From assembly GCF_030815985.1 (NCBI RefSeq), contig NZ_JAUSXM010000001.1:558001-622000 (forward strand): 64,000 nt of DNA, in the 5' to 3' direction. Shown here piece after piece: positions 56,030 to 64,000 of the stretch; positions within the stretch are counted from its first letter, which is position 1; each line of letters opens with the position of its first letter. The stretch is from Paenibacillus sp. W2I17 (GTDB lineage Bacteria; Bacillota; Bacilli; Paenibacillales; Paenibacillaceae). Both the position numbers and the translations under genes were made by a program. The notes under the pieces were generated by a model. The model did no database searches, was not told the DNA's origin, and saw only the letters and a list, made by a program, of their open reading frames with translations.

Positions 56030-56585
56030 ATTCCTTATGTAATTGCTTCTTGATACTGCCACGGGCTCTGAACAAACGTTGCTTCACAATGTCTTCGGAG
56101 GTATCCAGCAGTTCGGCCATCTCTCGGTAGGAGAGACCTTTTTTCCACCGTAACTCCACCAGTACACGGTATTCCGGTTTGAGCTGTCCGAGATAATATT
56201 CAATGGACTCTTCCATCATCTGCGTTTCTACCATGCTTTCCACGGAAGCTGCCGTCTGATTCATCGTCTCCATATCTATAAAAACACTATCCGTATCCAA
56301 TTGGTTACGGTTATTTTTATTTTTTCTCAGATAATTAATAGCTGTGTTCCGTGTGACGACCTTGAGCCAGGCTTTCAGTTTGACCTCGTCTTCAAAGATG
56401 GGTTTGTTTTTAATGATTTTGATAAAAGCTTCCTGAATAATATCTTCTGCTGCAGCACGCTCCTTGATGATATAAACGATAAGACCATGTACCATATTAT
56501 AATATTCATAATACACTTCTTCTTGAAGTGCAGAGCCTAAATTATGGAAATCTGAGGCTAGTAATAACTGAAGCCGATTGGCCAT
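55995..56585 (-). CDS. ECF RNA polymerase sigma factor
   Basis: A 196-residue group 4 sigma factor: region 2 (MVHGLIVYIIKERAAAEDII, QEAFIKIIKN, AWLKVVTRNTAINYLRKNKN) and region 4 (LVELRWKKGLSYREMAELLD, TSEDIVKQRLFRARGSIKK). ATG 56585 has GGAGAAC upstream; longer frames are unsupported. Its anti-sigma partner overlaps its 3' end. The regulon is unknown; the promoter upstream was not resolved. Confidence 0.92.
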   Translation of the reverse strand: MANRLQLLLASDFHNLGSALQEEVYYEYYNMVHGLIVYIIKERAAAEDIIQEAFIKIIKNKPIFEDEVKLKAWLKVVTRNTAINYLRKNKNNRNQLDTDSVFIDMETMNQTAASVESMVETQMMEESIEYYLGQLKPEYRVLVELRWKKGLSYREMAELLDTSEDIVKQRLFRARGSIKKQLHKEWGGSIEQRQVR

Positions 56586-56735
56586 GATGTTCTCCTTTCT
56601 GGTGAACAATCCACAAACATTGGTATCATTACATTTTACAACATAATATGGAAACGATACAATGGGAGGTTGCTCCGGGGAAAACCAGATGAGGGAAGTG
56701 TATATAACATGCGGGAAAGTTTGCTGAAAATTAAT

Positions 56736-56785
56736 AAAAGGCCGTCTCGCCAACCATGAAAACATGGTTGCAAGACAGCCTTTTC
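56736..56785 (-). terminator. Terminator after the M29 aminopeptidase pair
   Basis: Long stem AAAAGGCNGTCTNGC.. AACCATG / CATGGTT ...GACNGCCTTTT with T-rich flank on the minus strand, just downstream of the stop at 56832. Confidence 0.9.
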
Positions 56786-56831
56786 GACTATTCAGAAAAA
56801 TACATTAAGAGAGATAACTCTCCGTAATCTG

Positions 56832-58064
56832 TTAGAATGCCCAGTCTCCCTTAAGGAAGATGGCTTCACGTTCGCCGTTTGCTGTGATACCGTAGATGTC
56901 CGTCTCGGGTGAGCCCATCATGAAGTCCACATGAGTAATACTGGTGTTCATGCCACGGGCTGCAAGTTCTTCCGGAGACATCGTTTTGCCACCTTCGATA
57001 TTAAATGCATAGGAACTGCCAATCGCAAGATGGCAAGACGCATTCTCATCATACAATGTAGTGTAATACAGGATACCACTCTCAGAGATCGGTGAATGGA
57101 AGGGAACCAAAGCGACTTCGCCGAGGTAATGAGATCCTTCATCCATGGAAATGAGTCTTTCCAGCATATCCTGACCTTCTTCAGCATGAAAATCAATGAT
57201 ACGTCCGTTCTCAAATGTGAGTGAAAAACGATCAATGATACTGCCGCCATAACTGAGTGGTTTGGTGCTGGACACCTTGCCGTTAACACCGTGCTTGGCT
57301 GGAGCAGTGAATACTTCCTCTGTCGGGATATTGGCGACAAAAGGGGTGCCTTGCTCATTCACGCTACCAGCCTGCGCCCAGATATGACCTTCTGGAAGCT
57401 CGACAGTAAGATCCGTCCCTGGGGAGAGGAAGTGCAATGCTTGATACTTCTTGTTGTTCAGGGCAACGGCTTTGGTCTCCAGTCGTTCAATATGCTGTTC
57501 CCAAGCCGCTACAGGGTCCTCCAGATCGGCTCTCACCGCAGCAAAAATGGCTTCCCACAGCTGGCTAACCTGCTCGGCTGCCGGGAGATCCGGGAATACT
57601 TTGGCTGCCCAATCGGGGGAAGGACAAGCCACACCCGTCCAGCTCATTTTATCCGCCTGTTGATACTGACGGTACTTGGCCATAGCCTGACCAAATGTAC
57701 GCTGATGGGTCGAGATTCGCTCCGGGTCAATACCTTTCATCAGGTCTGGGCTGGATGACAATACGGTCAGAAAGGCTGCATTATTGGCCGCCAGTTCTTC
57801 AAGCTCCGCTGCATGCCATTTCGGCGGCTCTTGGAAGGATTCCTCAGGGGCCATCTCAAACCGCAATCGATTGACGGTTTCATCTCCGTATTTTACAATA
57901 ACCTGCTTGGCGCCAGCTTCATATCCCTTGCGTACCAGTAAACGTACGAATTCAGCGGTATCAATCATCGCAGAGATGACAAATACTTGTCCTGGTTGCA
58001 CGTTAGCACCTACTCTTACAGCCAGTTCGGCGTAACGATCCAGTTTTTGTTCAAAACTTAACAT
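56832..58064 (-). CDS. M29 family aminopeptidase (AmpS/PepS-like), copy 1
   Basis: A 410-residue metallo-aminopeptidase of family M29. Cobalt/zinc-site segments: IPTEEVFTAP near residue 244-253, MDEGSHYLGEVALVPFHSPI near 307-326, LYDENASCHLAIGSSY near 336-351, and THVDFMMGS near 377-385. Removes N-terminal residues in the cytoplasm. ATG 58064 behind GGAGGG. A tandem paralogue lies directly upstream (58156-59388), implying duplication. Confidence 0.92.
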   Translation of the reverse strand: MLSFEQKLDRYAELAVRVGANVQPGQVFVISAMIDTAEFVRLLVRKGYEAGAKQVIVKYGDETVNRLRFEMAPEESFQEPPKWHAAELEELAANNAAFLTVLSSSPDLMKGIDPERISTHQRTFGQAMAKYRQYQQADKMSWTGVACPSPDWAAKVFPDLPAAEQVSQLWEAIFAAVRADLEDPVAAWEQHIERLETKAVALNNKKYQALHFLSPGTDLTVELPEGHIWAQAGSVNEQGTPFVANIPTEEVFTAPAKHGVNGKVSSTKPLSYGGSIIDRFSLTFENGRIIDFHAEEGQDMLERLISMDEGSHYLGEVALVPFHSPISESGILYYTTLYDENASCHLAIGSSYAFNIEGGKTMSPEELAARGMNTSITHVDFMMGSPETDIYGITANGEREAIFLKGDWAF

Positions 58065-58106
58065 ATGAGTTCCCTCCAATTGTTGAATTTTCGACCTGTT
58101 GACGCA

Positions 58107-58137
58107 TGAAAAGAGAGGAGTAATCTCCTCTCTCCTA
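58107..58137 (-). terminator. Hairpin between the two aminopeptidase genes
   Basis: AGAGAGGAG / CTCCTCTCT with a TAAT loop; minus strand continues TTTTC. A weak terminator or processing site that could separate expression of the two copies. Confidence 0.6.
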
Positions 58138-58155
58138 AATCACATCAAACGGTTA

Positions 58156-59388
58156 TTAAAATGCCCAGTTTCCTTGCAGGAAGATCGGCTCTTCCGCGCC
58201 TTCGGAGGTCACACCGTGGATGTTCATTTCTCCGGATCCAATCATGAAGTCTACATGAGTGAGACTGGAGTTCATGCCACGTTCAATCAGCTCTTCTTTG
58301 GACATCGTTTTACCACCTTCCAGACAGAAGGCATAGGCATTACCAATCGCCAAATGGTTGGAGGCATTTTCATCAAACAAAGTATTGTAGAACAAAATAT
58401 TGGTATCGGAAATTGGGGACTGATGTGGAACGAGGGCTACTTCACCCAGATAGTGTGCACCTTCATCCATCTCGATCAGGTTTTTGAGTGCATCCAGTCC
58501 CTGCTCAGCGGTGTAATCTACGATTCGACCGTTCTCAAATGTAAGGGAGAATCCGTCAATCAGGTTGCCGCCGTAGCTCAGTGGTTTCGTGCTGCGCACT
58601 GTACCGTTAACACCTGTTTTCAGCGGAGCCGTGAATACTTCTTCGGTAGGCATATTGGCAATAAAGACATGTCCTTGCTCATTCACACTTCCACCGGATA
58701 CCCAGATATGACCTTCTGGAAGTTCAATGGTCAAGTCTGTGCCTGGAGCTGTATAGTGAAGTTTTTTGTATTTCTTGTTGTTCAGCAGATCAGCGCGGGA
58801 ATCCAGGTTTTGCAAATGGGTTTTCCATTCGGCAACAGCATCCTGCTCACCGATCCGTACCGTTTTGAAAATGACGTCCCACAGGCGATCCACTTGCTGT
58901 GCTTCCGGCAGATCCGGGAACACTTTAGCTGCCCATTCCGGAGAAGGAACGGCCACGATAGACCAGCTGAATTTGTCAGCCATCTGATAAGCACGATATT
59001 TTTCGAGCGCTTTGCCGCGCACTTTTTGGCTGGTAATAATGCGTTCCTGCGCTACACCGTTCAGCAGATCCGGATTTTCAGCGATGACGTGCAGAATAGC
59101 GGCACCTTCTTCAACGAGTTCAGTCATTTCAGCTGCAAACCATTTCGGTTCAATGGAGAAGGCTTCATCAGGTGCAAGATCGTAATGAAGACGTGTAACG
59201 GTTTCATCGCTCCAGTTTACTTTGACCAATTTCGCACCTTTACCGTAAGCTGCTTTGACAATCAGTCGTACAAAATGTGCTGCCGAGATTGGAGCGTTAA
59301 CCACGAGTGTCTGTCCAGGATGGACATTGACACCGACTTGTACAGCCAGTTCAGCATATTGCTGCAGATTCGTTTCAAAAGTATTCAT
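58156..59388 (-). CDS. M29 family aminopeptidase (AmpS/PepS-like), copy 2
   Basis: A 410-residue M29 aminopeptidase, aligned end to end with copy 1: MPTEEVFTAPLKTGVNGTVR, MDEGAHYLGEVALVPHQSPI, LFDENASNHLAIGNAYAF, SLTHVDFMIGSGEM. Metal-binding Glu, His and Asp positions are conserved. SD TTGGAGG 10 bases before ATG 59388. Divergence between the copies suggests distinct peptide preferences. Confidence 0.92.
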   Translation of the reverse strand: MNTFETNLQQYAELAVQVGVNVHPGQTLVVNAPISAAHFVRLIVKAAYGKGAKLVKVNWSDETVTRLHYDLAPDEAFSIEPKWFAAEMTELVEEGAAILHVIAENPDLLNGVAQERIITSQKVRGKALEKYRAYQMADKFSWSIVAVPSPEWAAKVFPDLPEAQQVDRLWDVIFKTVRIGEQDAVAEWKTHLQNLDSRADLLNNKKYKKLHYTAPGTDLTIELPEGHIWVSGGSVNEQGHVFIANMPTEEVFTAPLKTGVNGTVRSTKPLSYGGNLIDGFSLTFENGRIVDYTAEQGLDALKNLIEMDEGAHYLGEVALVPHQSPISDTNILFYNTLFDENASNHLAIGNAYAFCLEGGKTMSKEELIERGMNSSLTHVDFMIGSGEMNIHGVTSEGAEEPIFLQGNWAF

Positions 59389-59628
59389 GCTATTTTTTCC
59401 TCCAATGTGATAATAATATCGTAGCTTGTTGGCTAATATAGATGTTGTTCAAACACGTATTATAATCCTCATTACAACTATGTAAGGACTCAGAATGGTT
59501 CCTTCATTGAATAAGGTATACGTTGCTACGTTATATATTGTACAATTAACCAATAATAATTACCAAACTAGGTTTACCAGAAATGTTGGAGACCGACTGT
59601 AGATGAAAGATTAAAGGAGAGAATGATT

Positions 59629-59895
59629 GTGAATATTGAAATTATAAGTGCTGAAATGCGCCGTGAAGGTGAAAAAGGATACGTGGGAAATACCGTTTAC
59701 CGCACAGAAGGCGAAAAGTCAGTATATGAGATTACCTTCATGAGCAAGAACGGAAAAGATTGGGACTATAGCTTGCATTTCACGGAGCAATCCGGTGATG
59801 AAGAAGAGTTAATGCGTATGGACGAGTTGCTTGAAAATGATGACGATCTGTACAATCAATTGCTCGATGCTGCTTTGGAGGCATTTCCGGCTTAA
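59629..59895 (+). CDS. Small acidic conserved-type protein (88 aa)
   Basis: An 88-residue acidic soluble protein: NIEIISAEMRREGEKGYVGN, then VYEITFMSKNGKDWDYSLHF and a C-terminal acidic helix DDDLYNQLLDAALEAFPA. GTG 59629 is preferred (AAAGGAGAG 9 bases upstream). No family recognised. Expressed as a single unit with a strong terminator. Confidence 0.75.
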   Translation: MNIEIISAEMRREGEKGYVGNTVYRTEGEKSVYEITFMSKNGKDWDYSLHFTEQSGDEEELMRMDELLENDDDLYNQLLDAALEAFPA

Positions 59896-59941
59896 CTAGC
59901 CGAGATGTTCTTGTTCTATTGTGTTGTGTCGATGACTATAC

Positions 59942-59986
59942 TAGACGGTGTATGCCCGAAACAGGGTGTATACCGTCTATTTTATT
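59942..59986 (+). terminator. Terminator after the small acidic protein gene
   Basis: TAGACGGTGTATGCCC / GGGTGTATACCGTCTA (G-T pairs) and TTTTATT. Confidence 0.9.
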
Positions 59987-60075
59987 GGAAATGTTGAATA
60001 GATGATCCAGAAAAGGGAAGTCTACGAGATGAATGGAACCAGAGAGACAATCCGCCTAATGGGAGGTAACCGTGA

Positions 60076-60885
60076 ATGGCATCTGACAATCTGATTACAG
60101 AAGGGTTGACGGGACTTGAAGAAGTCGCGCCCGATATTCTCAGTCTACGTACACTATTCGTTAATGTCGTGTTCATCGGAGAGCCAGGAAGCAGGAACTG
60201 GGTCCTCGTGGACACCGGAATGGCGAGGTTCACAGATCATATTGTTCAGGTTGCAACAGAACGATTTCAAGGTCCGCCGTCTGCGATCATATTGACGCAT
60301 GGTCACTTCGACCATGTAGGAACCGTTATTGAGCTGGAACAATTCTGGGGTGTGCCAGTGTATGCTCATCCGCTTGAAATTCCGTATTTAACGGGATTAA
60401 AAGATTACCCGCCAGCGGACCCTTCTGTAGGTGGAGGTTTAATGTCCAGGTTGTCATTTGCTTATCCTAATGAGGCAATCAATCTGGATGATCGGATATT
60501 CAGTCTACCCAAAGATCATTCCGTTCCAGGTCTATCAGGATGGGAGTGGGTGCACACGCCAGGTCATACGCCTGGACATGTGTCGCTGTTTCGGGAAGCA
60601 GACCGTTTGTTAATTGCGGGAGACGCGATCATCACAGTGAAGCAGGAGTCGCTGTGGAGTGTGTTGCTTCAGGACAAACAGTTGCATGGCCCGCCTTCCT
60701 ATTTTACAACCGATTGGCAGGCTGCTCATCAATCTGTCCAGCATATAAGGCATCTGGAGCCGAAACTTGCGATTACCGGGCATGGGCATGCCTTGAGCGG
60801 AGATATGCTGAGTGAATCCTTGAAGCGGCTTGATCTGGATTTTGAAGAGAACGCTGTGCCGGATCACGGCAAATATGTGGATTAA
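60076..60885 (+). CDS. Metallo-beta-lactamase-fold hydrolase
   Basis: A 269-residue MBL-fold protein: HGHFDHVG at residues 75-82 (His75, His77, Asp79, His80), HTPGHTPGHVSL near 159-170, AGDAI near 181-185 and the C-terminal GHGHAL. The family includes glyoxalase II, hydroxyacylglutathione or bacillithiol-related hydrolases and lactonases; the substrate is not determined. ATG 60076 behind GGGAGGTAA. Divergent from the aminopeptidases. Confidence 0.9.
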   Translation: MASDNLITEGLTGLEEVAPDILSLRTLFVNVVFIGEPGSRNWVLVDTGMARFTDHIVQVATERFQGPPSAIILTHGHFDHVGTVIELEQFWGVPVYAHPLEIPYLTGLKDYPPADPSVGGGLMSRLSFAYPNEAINLDDRIFSLPKDHSVPGLSGWEWVHTPGHTPGHVSLFREADRLLIAGDAIITVKQESLWSVLLQDKQLHGPPSYFTTDWQAAHQSVQHIRHLEPKLAITGHGHALSGDMLSESLKRLDLDFEENAVPDHGKYVD

Positions 60886-61064
60886 TTGAACCATCCTATG
60901 AAAGACAGCAGAGACAGCCGTAACGTATTGCAGCTGTCTTTTTCCTGTCTTTTTTGTCTTTCTATTATGAATTTGTTCTCTATCATAGATTGGTATTTTG
61001 CGCTCGGGCATGATATAGTCGAGCCGTATAATATAACCTTAGTATGCAGGAGGTACATATAACG

Positions 61065-62075
61065 ATGACACAGCAAAATGCAGCATTTGAAGAACAATTT
61101 GGAGGGATTCCGGCCGTTTGGCTTCGTTTTAATCAGTTTGAAGCGGCAGTTATTCCAAGCGTGGGTGCCAACCTCGTTGCTTTCCGTGATACAGAAAAGG
61201 GTTTCCGTTATTTGAGAGAGCCGAATCAGGATCAGATGGATGAATTTATGGCTGCACCTGCGGTCTATGGAATTCCGATTCTTTCTCCACCAAACCGTTA
61301 TGAGGATGGACGTTTCCCGTGGAATGGTAAAGTCTATCAGTTGCCTGTGAACGAACCGGCTACGGGTAACCATTTGCATGGATTTTTGCATGATGCCGAA
61401 TGGAAGGTTGAGGGATACGGTTCTGATCAGCTGGAGAGTTATGTGTTGCTTAGCCAGGACGTGAAAGAAGGACATACATTCTATCAGTACCTGCCGTTTA
61501 CGTTCACGGTGACGCTTCGTTACTCTTTGAGCAGCCAAGGACTTCAGCAACAATTGATCGTCCGCAACAACGGGACTGAATATATGCCGAATTTGTTTGC
61601 ATTCCACACGGCGATTGCTGTACCTTTTGCACCGGACAGTCAGGCCTCGGATTACACGGCTAAAGTTACGATTGGACAACGTCGTGAATTGAATGAGCGA
61701 TCTCTGCCAACAGGACAATTTCAACCGCTTACACCTGAGGAAGAACAATTGAAAAAAGACGGGGTTAGTCCGTTCTTTGCTGCCATGGATAATCATTACA
61801 CTGCGGAGCCGCAGAATGGACGTAACTATATGGAACTTACGGATCACCGTACTGGAGACAAACTGGTATACGATGTGGGTACTTCGTACAAACACTGGAT
61901 GATCTGGAACAATAACATGGGTGGCGAATTCTTCTGTCCTGAACCACAGATGAACCTGGTTAATGCCCCGAATGTTGAAGGCACTCCGGCAGAAGAAATC
62001 GGATTGATTGGTTTGGAACCAGGTGAACTATTCGAACAGAGCAGCCGATTGTATCCAATTGCGTCACAAAAATAA
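61065..62075 (+). CDS. Aldose 1-epimerase (galactose mutarotase-like)
   Basis: A 336-residue galactose mutarotase-fold protein. Core segments: FEAAVIPSVGANLVAFRDTE, GIPILSPPNRYEDGRFPWNG, and NHLHGFLHDAEWKV with the catalytic His; later NLFAFHTAIAVPF and PEPQMNLVNAPN. Enzymes interconvert sugar anomers. ATG 61065 follows GGAGG by 11 bases; the ATG at 61044 overlaps the SD. Sugar preference unknown. Confidence 0.9.
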   Translation: MTQQNAAFEEQFGGIPAVWLRFNQFEAAVIPSVGANLVAFRDTEKGFRYLREPNQDQMDEFMAAPAVYGIPILSPPNRYEDGRFPWNGKVYQLPVNEPATGNHLHGFLHDAEWKVEGYGSDQLESYVLLSQDVKEGHTFYQYLPFTFTVTLRYSLSSQGLQQQLIVRNNGTEYMPNLFAFHTAIAVPFAPDSQASDYTAKVTIGQRRELNERSLPTGQFQPLTPEEEQLKKDGVSPFFAAMDNHYTAEPQNGRNYMELTDHRTGDKLVYDVGTSYKHWMIWNNNMGGEFFCPEPQMNLVNAPNVEGTPAEEIGLIGLEPGELFEQSSRLYPIASQK

Positions 62076-62207
62076 TTCACGCTCATTTTGCGCTACGCTT
62101 ACAATTTTGTCGAAAAGGTGAAAACCTGCTCGCAAATCATGTATAATATGACGAGATACACAAGCTTTGTAGAGACCCAAACCATCTTTTTGGAGGAGGA
62201 CAAGCAA

Positions 62208-63596
62208 GTGGAATACCGCATTGAGAGAGATACGTTAGGCGAAATGAAAGTACCAGCCGACAGGCTGTGGGGAGCTCAGACGCAGCGCAGCAAGGAGAAC
62301 TTCCCGATTGGCAGTGAACATATGCCGATGGAAGTTATACGTGCCCTTGCCATTTTGAAAAAAAGTGCTGCGGCCAGTAACCATAAATTAGGTAAATTAT
62401 CTGCGGCTAAGTCAGATGCTATTGCTTATGCAGCAGACGAGATTATTGCAGGCCGAATTGATGACCATTTCCCATTGGTAGTGTGGCAGACTGGTAGCGG
62501 AACACAATCCAATATGAACGTGAACGAAGTGATTGCGAATCTGGGGAACCAACTGCTTGAGCAAAAGGGCAAGGAAGAGCGTCTGCATCCAAATGATGAC
62601 GTGAATATGTCCCAGAGCTCCAACGATACATTCCCAACGGCTCTGCATGTCGCAGGTGTTTTGGCTGTTGAGGATCAACTCTTGCCGGCCATTGCGGTAT
62701 TAAAAGCCACTTTTGCAGACAAGTCGGAGGCATTCAAGGATATTATCAAGATTGGACGTACCCACCTCCAGGATGCAACACCAATTACGCTTGGCCAGGA
62801 GATCAGTGGTTGGGAAGCCATGCTGGGCAAGAGTGAGCGTATGATCCGTGAAAGTGTACAGTATCTGAAGGAGCTTGCAATTGGCGGTACAGCTGTCGGA
62901 ACGGGTATTAATGCGCATCCGGACTTTGGGGACTTCACTGCCAAGGAGATTGGCAAACATACAGGGAAAGATTTTGTATCTGCACCAAACAAATTCCACG
63001 CACTTACAAGTCATGATGAAGTTGTATATGCGCACGGTGCGGTTAAAGCGCTTGCAGCTGATTTGATGAAAATTGCCAATGATGTTCGCTGGTTAGCTAG
63101 TGGTCCTCGTAGTGGATTGGGCGAGATCCGTATTCCGGAGAATGAGCCAGGCAGCTCCATTATGCCAGGTAAAGTCAACCCAACTCAGAGCGAGGCCATT
63201 ACTATGGTGGTTACGCAGGTCATGGGTAATGATGCAGCGATTGGTTTCGCGGCAAGTCAGGGTAATTTTGAACTGAATGTATTCAAACCGGTTATCATCT
63301 ATAACTTCTTGCAATCCGTGCAACTCCTGGCGGACTCCATTATTGCGTTTAATGACAAGTGTGCCGTAGGCATCGAGCCTAATCTGGATCAGATTGAACA
63401 TAATCTGAACAATTCGCTTATGCTGGTTACAGCGCTTAATCCGCATATTGGTTATGAGAATGCAGCCAAAATCGCGAAGCTTGCACACAAAGAAGGTTTA
63501 TCTTTGAAACAGGCGACGTTACAAACGGGCCTGCTTACCGAAGAGCAATTTGATCAATATGTCGATCCGGCCAAAATGATCGCTCCAAAGGCCTAA
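62208..63596 (+). CDS. fumC: Fumarate hydratase class II
   Basis: A 462-residue class II fumarase that interconverts fumarate and L-malate in the TCA cycle. Signature [11 protein letters not shown] (residues 315-325) contains the catalytic Ser316; His186 is in [24 protein letters not shown] near 137-145. GTG 62208 behind GGAGGA; upstream frame is untranslated. A strong terminator follows. Confidence 0.97.
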   Translation: MEYRIERDTLGEMKVPADRLWGAQTQRSKENFPIGSEHMPMEVIRALAILKKSAAASNHKLGKLSAAKSDAIAYAADEIIAGRIDDHFPLVVWQTGSGTQSNMNVNEVIANLGNQLLEQKGKEERLHPNDDVNMSQSSNDTFPTALHVAGVLAVEDQLLPAIAVLKATFADKSEAFKDIIKIGRTHLQDATPITLGQEISGWEAMLGKSERMIRESVQYLKELAIGGTAVGTGINAHPDFGDFTAKEIGKHTGKDFVSAPNKFHALTSHDEVVYAHGAVKALAADLMKIANDVRWLASGPRSGLGEIRIPENEPGSSIMPGKVNPTQSEAITMVVTQVMGNDAAIGFAASQGNFELNVFKPVIIYNFLQSVQLLADSIIAFNDKCAVGIEPNLDQIEHNLNNSLMLVTALNPHIGYENAAKIAKLAHKEGLSLKQATLQTGLLTEEQFDQYVDPAKMIAPKA

Positions 63597-63633
63597 AATC
63601 AGCCATAATGAGCAATATAGATCACTGAAGAGG

Positions 63634-63660
63634 ACGACCTGCACAAGCAGGTCGTTTTTC
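63634..63660 (+). terminator. Terminator after fumC
   Basis: ACGACCTGC / GCAGGTCGT with an ACAA loop and TTTTTCTT. Confidence 0.95.
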
Positions 63661-63772
63661 TTATGATTACCGATGAACTTAAAGCTTGTCAGACTATACG
63701 TATACATATAAACTACATATGCACCAGTTTTAATTTAATTATGGGATTCGTATATATTTGGAGGTTTCCGCG

Positions 63773-64000
63773 TTGTCAAAAACGAGAAGATTTACGATAC
63801 GCTCCAAAATTTTATTGGGCTATCTTGTGGTTGTGCTTTTGTTTGGAGCTGTTCTGCTAGTGCTTACGGCCCAAATTAATGTGTTACAGAAGGAAAATGA
63901 TTTTATCTCCCATCATGATCTGGAAGTACATAATCTGACCAACGCGATTGAAAAAAATGTCTTGAACATGGAGACAGGACAGCGTGGATTCATGATTACA
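63773..64000 (+). CDS. CHASE3-type sensor protein, 5' end only
   Basis: TTG 63773 (GGAGG 8 bases upstream) opens 76 codons to the window end. Residues 10-35 are a membrane helix (SKILLGYLVVVLLFGAVLLV) after a basic start; the extracytoplasmic part ends LNMETGQRGFMIT, the conserved CHASE3 motif. CHASE3 domains are found in histidine kinases, chemoreceptors and diguanylate cyclases; the output domain is beyond the window. Confidence 0.8.
   Translation, partial: MSKTRRFTIRSKILLGYLVVVLLFGAVLLVLTAQINVLQKENDFISHHDLEVHNLTNAIEKNVLNMETGQRGFMIT

Noticed and set aside
58099..59424. 441-codon open frame antisense to the second aminopeptidase
   Set aside because: It exactly overlaps a clearly conserved M29 gene; the codons are complementary, and no protein family is recognisable.
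63663..63860. 65-codon frame after fumC
   Set aside because: It overlaps the better-supported CHASE3 gene start, and starts within the fumC terminator region without an SD.

Overview
The window looks like a chromosomal stretch of an endospore-forming member of the Paenibacillaceae (Paenibacillus or a close relative). The evidence is sequence-internal: a complete gerKA-gerKC-gerKB-type germinant receptor operon behind a sigma-G-like promoter, a cwlJ-gerQ pair, CotF-like and DUF3231 coat-type proteins, two manganese catalases, two collagen-like exosporium-type proteins, strong GGAGG ribosome sites with many TTG/GTG starts, sigma-W and FMN-riboswitch signals, and Bacillales-type XerS. No rRNA, tRNA or CRISPR array was seen. 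The species assignment is inference.

Layout. 1-740: 3' part of a polysaccharide deacetylase (minus). 0.9-3.8 kb: LpdD-like protein, then an envelope-stress operon (pspA, DUF350, DUF4178, DUF4247 lipoprotein) preceded by an exact sigma-W-type promoter. 3.9-6.3 kb: small HNH protein, then moeA-mobB (molybdenum cofactor). 6.4-10.3 kb: xerS, a GNAT protein, a palindromic MITE-like element, an SDR and an aldo/keto reductase. 10.8-16.4 kb: two LysE exporters, a YqcI/YcgG protein and an amino-acid permease (resembling ycgF-ycgG-ycgH of Bacillus subtilis) interleaved with a manganese catalase, a decayed catalase fragment and a Gln-rich protein. 16.5-22.8 kb: germinant receptor operon, then CotF-like, small coat-like, manganese catalase and DUF3231 genes on the minus strand. 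22.9-33.1 kb: metabolic and transport genes (amidase, FMN-riboswitch-controlled EamA transporter, DinB, CGNR regulator, amidohydrolase, permease), one unrecognised gene, and a second tyrosine recombinase.

33.2-37 kb: a large Gly-X-Thr collagen-like protein followed by a stand-alone copy of its C-terminal domain. 37.1-40.1 kb: L-lactate dehydrogenase, a Ycf48/BNR-like lipoprotein and a small Cys-rich protein behind a TGTGA-N6-TCACA operator. 40.2-43.4 kb: an A+T-rich accessory run (phosphotransferase, Nudix, P-loop kinase, GNAT, C39-like protein). 43.6-47.1 kb: BclA-like collagen protein, lipoprotein, DUF2500 protein, SDR. 47.2-53.6 kb: a duplicated TIM-barrel-like secreted protein, cwlJ-gerQ, a sigma-factor/DUF1835 fusion, and a CNNM/CBS transporter with a structured leader. 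53.6-64 kb: membrane and secreted unknowns, an ECF sigma/anti-sigma pair, two tandem M29 aminopeptidases, a metallo-beta-lactamase-fold hydrolase, aldose 1-epimerase, fumC, and the 5' end of a CHASE3-type sensor.

A striking overall feature is that six reading frames (pspA, a catalase remnant, DUF3231, CGNR, C39-like, gerQ) are each repaired by removing one base from a short homopolymer. This is either a sequencing/assembly signature or a real cluster of disruptions, and it should be settled before any of these genes is called a pseudogene. The strongest leads for new biology are the collagen-like protein with its stand-alone C-terminal partner, the shared coding tail plus terminator of two unrelated genes (ending YSERLRG), the SD-sequestering leader of the CNNM gene, and the dispersed palindromic element.
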